Below are positions 43,186-51,523 of a stretch of 64,000 nucleotides of DNA, piece by piece. The DNA is taken from NCBI RefSeq assembly GCF_043195095.1, contig NZ_JBAFWN010000007.1. One strand, given 5' to 3'. The notes under the pieces were generated by a model, which was not told where the DNA came from, made no database searches, and was given only the letters and a program-made list of their open reading frames with translations. The position numbers and the translations under genes were made by a program. Position 1 is the first letter of the stretch, and every line of letters starts with the position of its first letter. This DNA comes from NCEH01 sp043195095 (GTDB lineage Bacteria > Pseudomonadota > Alphaproteobacteria > Rhizobiales > Xanthobacteraceae).

Positions 43186-43843
43186 GCCGCAGAAGATAAC
43201 CGAGGCCGCGCAAAGTGACGATACGCACGTTGGAGCCTTCCAGCTTCTTGCGCACCCGGTGGACATAGATCTCGATGGCGCTGGGGTCGGCCTCGTCCTC
43301 GAAGCCGAACACGCTCTGCGAGAGCTGCGCCTTGCTCACCGTGCGCCCGCTCTTCAGCAGCAATTGCTCCAGCACCGCATATTCGCGCGGCGTCAGGGCC
43401 AGCTCGGCCGCGCGCAGGGCGAACAGGCGGGTGCGCGAATCGAAGGAGAGATCGCCGAACACCACCACCGGGTCGGCCTGCCGGTGCACGCGCCGCAGCT
43501 GGGCGCGGATGCGCGCCTCCAGCTCGGCGATCTCGAAGGGCTTGGCGAGATAATCGTCGGCCCCCTCGTCGAGCCCGGCCACCCGCCCGTCGAGACTGGC
43601 GTTGGCGGTGAGGATGATGACCGGGAGCGTGCTGCCGCGCCGCCGCAGCCGCCGCAGCACCTGGAGCCCGTCGAGGCCGGGAAGCGACAGGTCCAGGATC
43701 ACCAAGGCATATTCGGCGACCTCCAGCGCATGCTCGGCATCGAGCCCGTCATGCACCACGTCCACGGCATAGGTGGATTGGCGCAGGCTCTTGGCGAGCC
43801 ATGCGGCGAGTTCCCGATTGTCCTCCACCAGCAGCAGCCGCAT
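43175..43843 (-). CDS. TctD-like OmpR-family response regulator
   Basis: 222 residues. Receiver domain MRLLLVEDNRELAAWL with phospho-acceptor Asp in ALVILDLSLPGLDG and conserved Lys in DDYLAKPFE. The C-terminal winged helix LTPREYAVLEQLLLKSGRTVSKAQL is followed by EADPSAIEIYVHRVRKKL. The ATG at 43843 is the natural receiver start. Partner of the kinase encoded just after it, overlapping by 11 bp. Binds DNA as a dimer when phosphorylated. Confidence 0.93.
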   Translation of the reverse strand: MRLLLVEDNRELAAWLAKSLRQSTYAVDVVHDGLDAEHALEVAEYALVILDLSLPGLDGLQVLRRLRRRGSTLPVIILTANASLDGRVAGLDEGADDYLAKPFEIAELEARIRAQLRRVHRQADPVVVFGDLSFDSRTRLFALRAAELALTPREYAVLEQLLLKSGRTVSKAQLSQSVFGFEDEADPSAIEIYVHRVRKKLEGSNVRIVTLRGLGYLLRHED

Positions 43844-43940
43844 GCGCGTTCTCCCGCCGCGCACATGGCAGCGGGCGAGGCGAGGGTCAATGCGCGCGGG
43901 CCGGCAGGCGCAAAAATTCGCGCCGCAGCATGCCGCATCG

Positions 43941-44735
43941 TCAGGAGGCAGCGACCGCCGGGGCCGGCTCGCCAAGGGCCGCAAGGGCAGACACCAGCAC
44001 ACGCGCCATGCGCGCGCCCCATGCCGCCTGCCCCGCCGCATCGCCGATCAGGTCCTGGCGGATCTCCACCGCCAGATGGAGCAGGCCGCGCCGCTCCCCA
44101 TGGACCGGGATCGTGTAATCCGAGTCATCGCTGACCGAATAGGGCTCGTTGTCGCCGACCACGAGATCCCCCTCGCGCTCCAGCGCGGCGAACACGGCGC
44201 GCGCGAGGCGCGGGTCGCGATTGTAGAGCACGCCCGCATGCCACGGCCGCGCCATTCCAAGATAGACCGGCGTGAAGCTGTGCATCGCGATCAGGACCGC
44301 CGGGCGGCCGGCGGCCTGCCGCGCGTCCAGCTCGGCGGCGATGCGATCATGATAAGGGCGGAAGATCTCGCGCTCGCGCCGCGCCGCATCCTGCGCGTCG
44401 AGGTCGATATTCCCTGGTATCGCGGTGCTCTCGCTGAGCACAGGGATGGAGGTGGGCGTTCCCGGCTGGCGGTTGCAATCCATGACCAGGCGCGAATAAT
44501 CCTGCTGGATCAGCGTCGCGTCCAGCGCCTGCGACAGGTGCCGGCATACGCCCGCAATCCCGATGTCGATGGCGATGTGGCGCAGGCAGTCCGCGTCGGC
44601 GATTCCGAGCTGGCCGAGCGCGCGCGGCATGCGGTTTCCGGCATGATCGGCGACGAGCAGGAACCGCGACGGGGCCTGCGCGTTATAGGTGCTGACGGGG
44701 GTCGGCTCGTCTGCGGCCAGGAGCGTGTGCGCCAT
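43941..44735 (-). CDS. N-formylglutamate amidohydrolase family protein
   Basis: 264 residues, no signal peptide. Family features: LLVADHAGNRMPRALGQLG near the start with the zinc-binding His, DYSRLVMDCNRQPG with Arg in the substrate loop, and VLIAMHSFTPVYLG. The family (FGase, PF05013 type) cleaves N-formyl-L-glutamate in histidine breakdown, though many members have other amide substrates. No histidine-degradation (hut) genes are nearby, so the substrate is uncertain. Single-gene unit. Confidence 0.87.
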   Translation of the reverse strand: MAHTLLAADEPTPVSTYNAQAPSRFLLVADHAGNRMPRALGQLGIADADCLRHIAIDIGIAGVCRHLSQALDATLIQQDYSRLVMDCNRQPGTPTSIPVLSESTAIPGNIDLDAQDAARREREIFRPYHDRIAAELDARQAAGRPAVLIAMHSFTPVYLGMARPWHAGVLYNRDPRLARAVFAALEREGDLVVGDNEPYSVSDDSDYTIPVHGERRGLLHLAVEIRQDLIGDAAGQAAWGARMARVLVSALAALGEPAPAVAAS

Positions 44736-45267
44736 CTTTTTCCCGGGTTCTTCTGGTGGCTAACAAAGAGAAGCGGACGGGCTCCTCAGGTCCTTCCGCA
44801 CAGCTATAGACTATTGTCGGGCACATCGTCAGCTCTGGGCGGGGATTTTCAATTCCCATGCAGCGCCTGCCCGATATTTGTTCAGTCATTTTCCTGCCGG
44901 CCACGACAAACATCAAACATCCGCGCGGGATAATGCTAGTCTTGCCGGGTAACACATGGGGTGACGGACAGGCAGGCGCGGGCGCGCGCCTGGGTTTTTG
45001 CGTGCGCGGGCGAGGCGCGGCGATCTCCCGCCGAGACGACATCCCAGAACGACGAATATCCCAGAACGACGAACATCCAGAACACGACGAACATCCAGAA
45101 CACGACGAACATCCAGAACACGACGGCTTCGCGGAACAAGACGACTTCGCTGAAGACGATGACATCGCAGGACACGACGAGACTGCATTCCACTTGGCAT
45201 TTCAACTTGCCGGCGCGCCGGGCAGCGGCCCTCTTGGCCCTGCGCGCGCCGATGCCGGAGATTTTTC
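44736..45267. other. 532-bp interval with minisatellite and possible acidic ORF
   Basis: Contains the repeat tract 45041-45124 and a plus-strand frame 44858-45271 (described separately). All frames on both strands are coloured by the repeats. No gene with known relatives is visible. Confidence 0.5.
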
Positions 45268-45271
45268 ATGA
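44858..45271 (+). CDS. possible acidic repeat protein coupled to the transglutaminase-like gene
   Basis: 137-codon frame whose stop (45269-45271) overlaps the ATG of the downstream transglutaminase-like gene as ATGA. N-terminal half resembles nothing known. The C-terminal half has repeats giving EHPEHD three times and then an Asp/Glu-rich stretch (GFAEQDDFAEDDDIAGHDE). For: the ATGA coupling and the strongly acidic character. Against: no clear ribosome site, and the repeat tract opens long frames in several registers. I keep it as a doubtful gene. Confidence 0.3.
   Translation: MQRLPDICSVIFLPATTNIKHPRGIMLVLPGNTWGDGQAGAGARLGFCVRGRGAAISRRDDIPERRISQNDEHPEHDEHPEHDEHPEHDGFAEQDDFAEDDDIAGHDETAFHLAFQLAGAPGSGPLGPARADAGDFS
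45041..45124. repeat. 18-bp tandem repeat (minisatellite), three perfect copies plus degenerate ones
   Basis: GAACATCCAGAACACGAC occurs perfectly at 45071-45088, 45089-45106 and 45107-45124, preceded by diverged 17-bp units (for example GAATATCCCAGAACGAC at 45054-45070). The unit length is a multiple of three in the perfect part. No spacers between units, so not CRISPR. Confidence 0.95.
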
Positions 45272-46074
45272 AAATTCACGCCGGCTACCGGATCGCCTAT
45301 GATTGCCCCCAGCCGACCCCGATGATCCTGACGCTGAGCGTGCATCCCTCCCGGGTCGGCGACCTGCTCAATCCCGACCGGGCGATGTTCGATCCGCCCA
45401 TTCCCGCCAACACCTATCACGACAGCTTCGGCAATTTCTGCCATGTCATCAATGCCCCGGCGGGCCGGCTGACCATGTACACAGACTTCACGATCATGGA
45501 CGGGGGAGAGGCGGACGTCTACGCCCCGCACGCCGAGCAGCATGCGCTGTCCGACCTGCCGGTGGACGTGCTGCTCTATCTGCTCGGCAGCCGTTATTGC
45601 GAGACCGACCGCTTGTCCGACATCGCCTGGTCGCTATTCGGGCAGGTGCCCAAGGGCTGGCCGCTGGTGAGTGCCATCTGCGATTTCGTGCACCAGCGCA
45701 TCACCTTCGGCTACGCCCATGCACGCCCCACCAAGACCGCGTTCGAGGCCTATAACGAGCAATGCGGCGTGTGCCGCGACTTCGCCCACCTCGCCGTCGC
45801 CCTGTGCCGCTGCATGAACGTGCCGGCGCGCTATTGCACCGGCTATCTCGGCGATATCGGCGTGCCCTATGACGGCTCGGCGATGGATTTCAGCGCCTGG
45901 TTCGAGGTCTATCTCGGGGACCGCTGGTACACGTTCGATGCCCGGCACAACAAGCCGCGGATCGGCCGCATCCTGATGGCGCGCGGACGCGACGCCACCG
46001 ACGTCGCCATCGTCACCTCGTTCGGCCCGTGCACGCTGGCGAGCTTCCAGGTGATCAGCGACGAGGTCGCCTGA
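45268..46074 (+). CDS. Transglutaminase-like family protein
   Basis: 268 residues, no signal peptide. Opening MKIHAGYRIAYDCPQPTPMILTLSVHPSR is the conserved N-terminus of a bacterial transglutaminase-like group. The nucleophile Cys is in NEQCGVCRDFAHLAVALC, and the Asp in WYTFDARHNKPR. Where the related gene at 33292 has the catalytic His (THAW), this one reads MDFSAWFEVYLGD, so Ser replaces His. This may be normal for its subgroup or mean that catalysis differs. Possibly translationally coupled to the acidic frame upstream. Substrate unknown. Confidence 0.88.
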   Translation: MKIHAGYRIAYDCPQPTPMILTLSVHPSRVGDLLNPDRAMFDPPIPANTYHDSFGNFCHVINAPAGRLTMYTDFTIMDGGEADVYAPHAEQHALSDLPVDVLLYLLGSRYCETDRLSDIAWSLFGQVPKGWPLVSAICDFVHQRITFGYAHARPTKTAFEAYNEQCGVCRDFAHLAVALCRCMNVPARYCTGYLGDIGVPYDGSAMDFSAWFEVYLGDRWYTFDARHNKPRIGRILMARGRDATDVAIVTSFGPCTLASFQVISDEVA

Positions 46075-46098
46075 GGACGTCCAGCGGCGCGATTGTCG

Positions 46099-46260
46099 TT
46101 CTTTCACTGGGCGTCATGGCCGGGCGCGTCCCGGCCATGACGCCGGGCCGAACGTGCGGGCCCTGAAGAACCGGTGTCAGCGGTGCCGCGTGGATGCACG
46201 GGACAAGCCCGTGCATGACGTTTCTCTCCTGAACAGCATCAAGCCATGAATGGCGATAGG
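46099..46260 (-). repeat. dispersed intergenic repeat with two hairpins, copy 1
   Basis: About 160 bp that matches, in inverse orientation, the sequence at 63837-64000. Two palindromes inside: GGCGTCATGGCCGGG/CCCGGCCATGACGCC (15-bp arms, 46110-46144) and ATGCACGGG/CCCGTGCAT (46194-46216). Spurious frames over this element give peptides such as ERNVMHGLVPCIHAA, a pattern I associate with repeats in related genomes. It fills the gap between the transglutaminase-like gene and ftsK. Confidence 0.85.
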
Positions 46261-46262
46261 TC

Positions 46263-49200
46263 CTAGAGCGTGCGGGCACCGGTGAGGATTTCCCGCTTGC
46301 CGGCGTGATTGGCCGGGCCGACGATGCCCTCGGTCTCCATGCGCTCCATGAGGCTTGCCGCCTTGTTGTAACCCACCTGCAGCCGGCGCTGGATATAAGA
46401 GGTGGACGCCTTGCGGTCGCGCAGCACGATGGCGACGGCCTGTTCGTAGAGATCGCCGCTGGCTTCGCCCAGCGCGCCCTTGTCGAACACCGCCTCGTCG
46501 CCCTCCCCTATGCCCTCGGCGTCATCCTCGCTGGTGACGGCATCGAGATATTCCGGCCCGCCCTGGGCTTTCAGATGAGCCACCACCTTTTCCACCTCGC
46601 CGTCGGAGACGAACGGGCCGTGCACGCGGGTGATGCGGCCGCCGCTCGCCATATAGAGCATGTCGCCCTGGCCCAGCAGCTGCTCGGCGCCCATCTCGCC
46701 GAGAATGGTGCGGCTGTCGATCTTGCTGGTGACCTGGAATGAGATGCGGGTCGGGAAATTCGCCTTGATGGTGCCGGTGATGACATCCACCGAGGGGCGC
46801 TGGGTGGCCATCACCAGATGGATGCCGGCGGCACGCGCCATCTGGGCGAGGCGCTGGATCGCCCCCTCGATCTCCTTGCCGGCGGTCAGCATCAGGTCCG
46901 CCATCTCGTCGACGATGATGACGATGAACGGCAAGGCGGTCAGGTCCATGTCCTGTTCCTCGAACAGGGCCTCCCCGGTCTCCTTGTCGAAGCCCACCTG
47001 GACCTGGCGCTTGATGATCTCGCCCTTCGCCCGCGCTTCCGCCATGCGGGCGTTGAAGCCGTCGATATTACGCACGCCGAGCCGCGACATCTTGCGATAG
47101 CGGTCCTCCATCTCGCGCACCGCCCATTTGAGCGCGATGATGGCCTTCTTCGGATCGGTGACGACCGGCGTCAGCAGGTGCGGAATACCCTCATAGACCG
47201 AAAGCTCCAGCATCTTCGGGTCGATCATGATCAGCCGGCAGGCCTGCGGCGTATGCCGGTAGAGCAGCGAGAGGATCATGGTGTTGATGGCCACCGACTT
47301 GCCCGAGCCGGTGGTGCCGGCCACCAGCAGGTGGGGCATGCGGGCAAGATCGACGATCACCGGCTCGCCGCCGATGGTCTTGCCGAGCGCGATCGCGAGC
47401 TTGGCATGGGCCTCGTCGAGATGCGGGCCCTCCAGCAATTCGCGCAGCCACACGGTGCCGCGCCGCCGGTTCGGCAGCTCGATGCCGATGACATTGCGCC
47501 CCTCCACCACCGCGACGCGCACCGACACCGCGCTCATGGAGCGGGCGATATCGGCCGCGAGGCCGATGACGCGGCTGGACTTGGTGCCCGGCGCGGGCTC
47601 GAACTCATACAGCGTCACCACCGGGCCGGGATTGGCGTCGATGACTTCGCCGCGCACGCCGAAATCCCGCAGCGTCTGCTGGAGGATGGCCGAGCTCTGG
47701 TCGAGGAATTCTTCCGAAAGCTCGAAATCCGGCTCCTGCACCGGCGGTTCGCGCAGCAGCGCGAGTGCGGGCAGCTCATAGGCATCGTCCGCGTCCCCAT
47801 CCTCCTCCATCGGCGCCGGCACGGCCGGGACCAGCAGGGCGGGCGATGCGGGGACGCTGGGCGCGGAGGCGGCGGCGGACGGAGCCGGCGAGGGAGGCAT
47901 CTCCATTTCGGGGCGGAAGTTCAGACCCTGGAACGCCCAATGGAACGAGGCGCCGACAATGGCAGACAAAGGCTCCAGGGCCATGGGGGCAGCCGTCGTG
48001 GCGGCTGCCACGCGCGCGATCTGCGGTTCGATGACGGCGGGCGGGAGCGCGACCGGGGGAAGCGCAAGGGGCGCGAATGCCGCGTCCGAAAGCGGCTCTT
48101 CCGAAAGCGATTCTTCCGAAAGCACGTCGCTCGCCGGACCTTCGCTCGCTGGTTCCTCGGGCGCCGGTAGCGCGACGCCCGGTCCTTCGGGCACCAAGTC
48201 TGCGGGTGCCAGATCTGCGGGCGCCCGATCTGCGGGAGCAAGGTCCTCGGGAGCAAGGTCCTCGGGCGCAAGGATTTGCGGCGCCGTGTCGCGCGGAATG
48301 GGCGCGGGCAAAAGATCCTGTTCCACGGCGACGCGCGGGCTGAAGCCTTGGCCGAGGCAAATGAGCCGGCCGAGCTTCACCAGCGTCTCGGGCAGGTCAG
48401 GCGCGGGACGCGGGTCAGATGGCTCTTGCGAGCCTTCCAACGAAAGCGCGACTTGCAATAAGGCATCCTGCAATAGGGCATCCTGCAAAGGTACCTGCTG
48501 CACCGGAGCCTGCGGCGGGAGAGCCTCGGGCAAAGGCCCGTCCGGCTCGCAAGGGTCTGCCGGCATCATCGCCTGCCCGGCGGCATTGGCCGCGATCCGA
48601 TCATCCGCCGCATCCCCGGACCCATCCGGGGGCACCTCCCCCTCCGGCGCGGGTACGGGCGGGGCCGCGCCGATGGCGGCGGCGGTATGCTCTTGCGACG
48701 CCAAGTCTTCCGGCGCCTCGATTGCGCCGGGTCCGGTCCCGGACGCACCGGGTTCGACGGGTTGCGCCGCGATGTCCGCGCGCCCGTCCCGGTCCGCATC
48801 GTCCCCGATCTCGCCCGCGCGAACGTCCGTGTTCAGACCTGCGGCCTCATCGGTGGGCGCAGCCTCCGCCGGCGCCATCTCGCCCTGCGCCAGCGACGCG
48901 GCGGCGGCTAGCCGAAGGTCGGATCCCGCGACAGCGCTGACTTCGCCGACGGCCGCGCGCAGGGTTTCCAGGGCCACGGGCGGTTCCGCCGCATCGCTCC
49001 ACGCCATGCTGGCGGTCTGGGTCTCGGGCTCGGTCTCTTCCACCAGAAAGCGCCAAGTGGGTCCTGAAGTGGGGGCTGAGGCGGAACCGGAGGCAAGGTC
49101 GGACGGCGGGGCTGCGGAGGGCGTATCCGCCTGCGGCATCGCCGCCGCATCACGCGCGGCGGGCGGCGGCACGGGCGGGGCAGAGGTCACCTTGGGCGAT

Positions 49201-49442
49201 TCGCCCATGCCATGGCGGGTCCGCAGGAAATGGTCCGGCGTGCGGGTGAAGCGGGTGTTCTCATCCAAAGTGAAGGGGCGCAGCCAGCTCGGCACCAGTT
49301 CGAGCGCGACCCAGGGCGAAAAGGCGGCGTCGCGCGCCTCCTTCGGCAGCAGCGGACGGCCCGCCGGCAGCGCGGCACCGGCCTGCGCGGGGTTGAAAAA
49401 GGACGGCTCGTAGGTTCTGGGAGGGCGGTTTGAAGAAGGCAT
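46263..49442 (-). CDS. ftsK: FtsK-family DNA translocase lacking the membrane domain
   Basis: 1059 residues. Residues 1 to about 590 are low-complexity, Ala/Pro/Glu-rich and without membrane helices. They include tandem repeats: APEDL/APADL units near residues 390-420, SEESLSEEPLSD, and QDALLQDALLQ. Residues about 600-960 form the motor: Walker A GTTGSGKS near 708, Walker B FIVIIVDEMADLML near 840. The C-terminal gamma winged helix (about 985-1059, ending TGARTL) reads KOPS-like DNA motifs. Without the usual four-helix membrane anchor it is probably a second, soluble FtsK paralogue that moves DNA or remodels the terminus region. Start at 49442 has only a weak ribosome site. Confidence 0.88.
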   Translation of the reverse strand: MPSSNRPPRTYEPSFFNPAQAGAALPAGRPLLPKEARDAAFSPWVALELVPSWLRPFTLDENTRFTRTPDHFLRTRHGMGESPKVTSAPPVPPPAARDAAAMPQADTPSAAPPSDLASGSASAPTSGPTWRFLVEETEPETQTASMAWSDAAEPPVALETLRAAVGEVSAVAGSDLRLAAAASLAQGEMAPAEAAPTDEAAGLNTDVRAGEIGDDADRDGRADIAAQPVEPGASGTGPGAIEAPEDLASQEHTAAAIGAAPPVPAPEGEVPPDGSGDAADDRIAANAAGQAMMPADPCEPDGPLPEALPPQAPVQQVPLQDALLQDALLQVALSLEGSQEPSDPRPAPDLPETLVKLGRLICLGQGFSPRVAVEQDLLPAPIPRDTAPQILAPEDLAPEDLAPADRAPADLAPADLVPEGPGVALPAPEEPASEGPASDVLSEESLSEEPLSDAAFAPLALPPVALPPAVIEPQIARVAAATTAAPMALEPLSAIVGASFHWAFQGLNFRPEMEMPPSPAPSAAASAPSVPASPALLVPAVPAPMEEDGDADDAYELPALALLREPPVQEPDFELSEEFLDQSSAILQQTLRDFGVRGEVIDANPGPVVTLYEFEPAPGTKSSRVIGLAADIARSMSAVSVRVAVVEGRNVIGIELPNRRRGTVWLRELLEGPHLDEAHAKLAIALGKTIGGEPVIVDLARMPHLLVAGTTGSGKSVAINTMILSLLYRHTPQACRLIMIDPKMLELSVYEGIPHLLTPVVTDPKKAIIALKWAVREMEDRYRKMSRLGVRNIDGFNARMAEARAKGEIIKRQVQVGFDKETGEALFEEQDMDLTALPFIVIIVDEMADLMLTAGKEIEGAIQRLAQMARAAGIHLVMATQRPSVDVITGTIKANFPTRISFQVTSKIDSRTILGEMGAEQLLGQGDMLYMASGGRITRVHGPFVSDGEVEKVVAHLKAQGGPEYLDAVTSEDDAEGIGEGDEAVFDKGALGEASGDLYEQAVAIVLRDRKASTSYIQRRLQVGYNKAASLMERMETEGIVGPANHAGKREILTGARTL

Positions 49443-49982
49443 GATCGTCCATGACCCGGAGGGCCGGCCGAGCCGGCCTTGTTGTCTCCAGGGATACGGA
49501 GTGCGGCGTTAACAGGAGGTTTTAGGAGACCGCTCCGCCCACAGGCGGGAGAGCGGCGGGCCGGATTTGTTTGGCGGCGCACAAATTTCGTTTCGCCCAA
49601 TCACGCATCGCCGCAATGACTATTTTCCGCGCCACACAATTTGTTAACCATAAGCTTTTTTGCGGAGCGTGTTGAAAAACAACGGCGCTGGGGATAGCGT
49701 CCATTATAACGTCTTTTGTTCGGCTTTTCTTTTCCGTTCGGATCATCGCCCCATGAGACGCGCCCTTCCAGCTGCGGAAACCGACGGACTCGCCGCCGCT
49801 GCGAGGCCCGCGCACGATGCGCCGGCGATCCACGCCGCAGCCCCCGGGACGAAGCGCTCCCGTTCGCCCGCCTCTCCGACAAGGTCCTGCGTTTCACCCT
49901 TCCTCCGGCGGGCCTGACCGCGCCGCGCGGCGGGTCCGTCTTTCCGGCCGATGCCCCTCGCACTCCTATTTGAGGTCCTCAC
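49443..49982. other. 540-bp interval between divergent ftsK and fumC
   Basis: No supported gene; frames here look accidental. An AT-rich patch (about 49620-49730) holds TTAACCAT at 49644-49651, the half-site of the cell-cycle regulator CtrA in alphaproteobacteria; a single half-site is weak evidence. Near the right end, GAGG at 49972-49975 is the fumC ribosome site. Confidence 0.45.
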
Positions 49983-51395
49983 GTGACTGACATGCGCAAG
50001 GAAACCGACAGCCTCGGTGAAGTCGAAGTCCCGGCGGACAAGCTGTGGGGCGCGCAGACCCAGCGCTCGCTGGAGCATTTCAGCATCGGCACGGATTTGA
50101 TGCCGCGGGAAATGATCACCGCGTATGCGCTCCTCAAGAAGGCGGCGGCGCGGGCGAACCATGCGGGCGGGCGCCTGCCGGACGAGCCCTACAAGCTGAT
50201 CGTGCAGGTGTGCGACGAACTGCTCGCCGGCCAGCACCAGGACATGTTTCCGCTGCACGTGTGGATGACCGGCAGCGGCACCCAGTTCAACATGAACGTC
50301 AATGAGGTGATCTCCAACCGCTGCTGCCAGCTCGCGGGCACGCCGCTCGCCAGCAAGGCGCCGGTGCACCCCAACGACCATGTGAACATGTCGCAATCGT
50401 CGAACGACAGCTTCCCGTCCGCCATGCATATCGCGGTGGGCGTGAACACCACGCAGCGGCTGATCCCGGCGGTGCAGGCCCTGCATGACGCGATTGCGGC
50501 CAAGGCCGAGGACTGGGCGGATATCGTCAAGATCGGCCGCACCCACATGCAGGATGCGACCCCGCTCACCCTCGGCCAGGAATGGTCCGGCTATGCCGGC
50601 ATGCTGGCGGACGATATCGAGCGCCTTCAGGACGCGCTGAAGGGGGTCTATCGCCTCGCGCTCGGCGGTACGGCGGTCGGCACCGGCATCAACGCCGCAC
50701 CGGGATTTGCCGAGGCGGTGGCGGACGAGATCGCGGGCCTCACCGGCCTGCCCTATGTCACCGCGCCGAACAAGTTCACGGTCCAGGGCGCCCATGATGC
50801 CTTGGTGCAATTCTCCGGCACGCTGCGCACGCTCGCCGCCTCGCTCTACAAGATCGGCAACGATATCCGCCTCATGTCGTGTGGCCCGCGCGCGGGATTT
50901 GCCGAGCTGATCATTCCGGAGAACGAGCCCGGCTCCTCCATCATGCCCGGCAAGGTCAACCCCACGCAGGCCGAGGCGCTCACCATGATCGCCGTGCAGA
51001 TGATGGGCAATGATGTCAGCGTCGGCTTCGGCGGCGCCAGCGGCTATCTGGAGATGAACGTCTACAAGCCGCTGATCATCTTCAACATCGCCCATTCCAT
51101 CACCATCGCCTCCGACGGCTGCACCAATTTCCGCAAGTTCCTGGTGGAAGGCACCAAGCCCAATCGCAGGAAGATCCAGGAATATGTGGATCGCTCGCTG
51201 ATGCTGGTGACCGCCCTCGCCCCGGTCATCGGCTATGACAAGGCCTCCAAGATCGCCCATCACGCCATGGACAATGACCTGACCCTGAAGGAAGCGGCGA
51301 TGGCGCTCGAATTCGTCACCGAGGAGGAATTCCTGCGTGTGGTGGACCCGGCCAAGATGGTGAAGCCCTATGTCGCCAAGGAGGAAGGCCACTGA
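49983..51395 (+). CDS. fumC: Fumarate hydratase class II
   Basis: 470 residues. Hydrates fumarate to malate in the TCA cycle without an iron-sulfur cluster. Landmarks: WGAQTQRSLEHFSIG, VWMTGSGTQFNMNVNEVI, the NDHVNMSQSSNDSFP loop, GRTHMQDATPLTLGQE with the catalytic His, and the fumarase signature GSSIMPGKVNP. Start GTG 49983 with GAGG 7 bases upstream; ATG 49992 is an alternative. Followed by malic enzyme, the next step for malate. Confidence 0.96.
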   Translation: MTDMRKETDSLGEVEVPADKLWGAQTQRSLEHFSIGTDLMPREMITAYALLKKAAARANHAGGRLPDEPYKLIVQVCDELLAGQHQDMFPLHVWMTGSGTQFNMNVNEVISNRCCQLAGTPLASKAPVHPNDHVNMSQSSNDSFPSAMHIAVGVNTTQRLIPAVQALHDAIAAKAEDWADIVKIGRTHMQDATPLTLGQEWSGYAGMLADDIERLQDALKGVYRLALGGTAVGTGINAAPGFAEAVADEIAGLTGLPYVTAPNKFTVQGAHDALVQFSGTLRTLAASLYKIGNDIRLMSCGPRAGFAELIIPENEPGSSIMPGKVNPTQAEALTMIAVQMMGNDVSVGFGGASGYLEMNVYKPLIIFNIAHSITIASDGCTNFRKFLVEGTKPNRRKIQEYVDRSLMLVTALAPVIGYDKASKIAHHAMDNDLTLKEAAMALEFVTEEEFLRVVDPAKMVKPYVAKEEGH

Positions 51396-51523
51396 GGCTT
51401 TCCTCGACGGCAAAGCCGGGCGCTGCGCCGTAAAGTCCTTCCCGGGCGGTGCCGCCGCAGGCCGCGCCACCGCCGCGTGCCCATTCGAAAAACAACAAGA
51501 TCCACCCTTCCGGAGGTTCCGCC

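Noticed and set aside
45041..45124. CRISPR-like repeats
   Set aside because: Units are directly adjacent with no unique spacers, only three perfect copies, and no cas genes are near.
46818..48170. Plus-strand frame of 450 codons opposite ftsK
   Set aside because: Low-complexity antisense reading of the ftsK motor and disordered region; no ribosome site or motif.
49644..49651. CtrA box TTAACCAT
   Set aside because: A single 8-bp half-site in an AT-rich patch is likely by chance; mentioned only as part of the interval.
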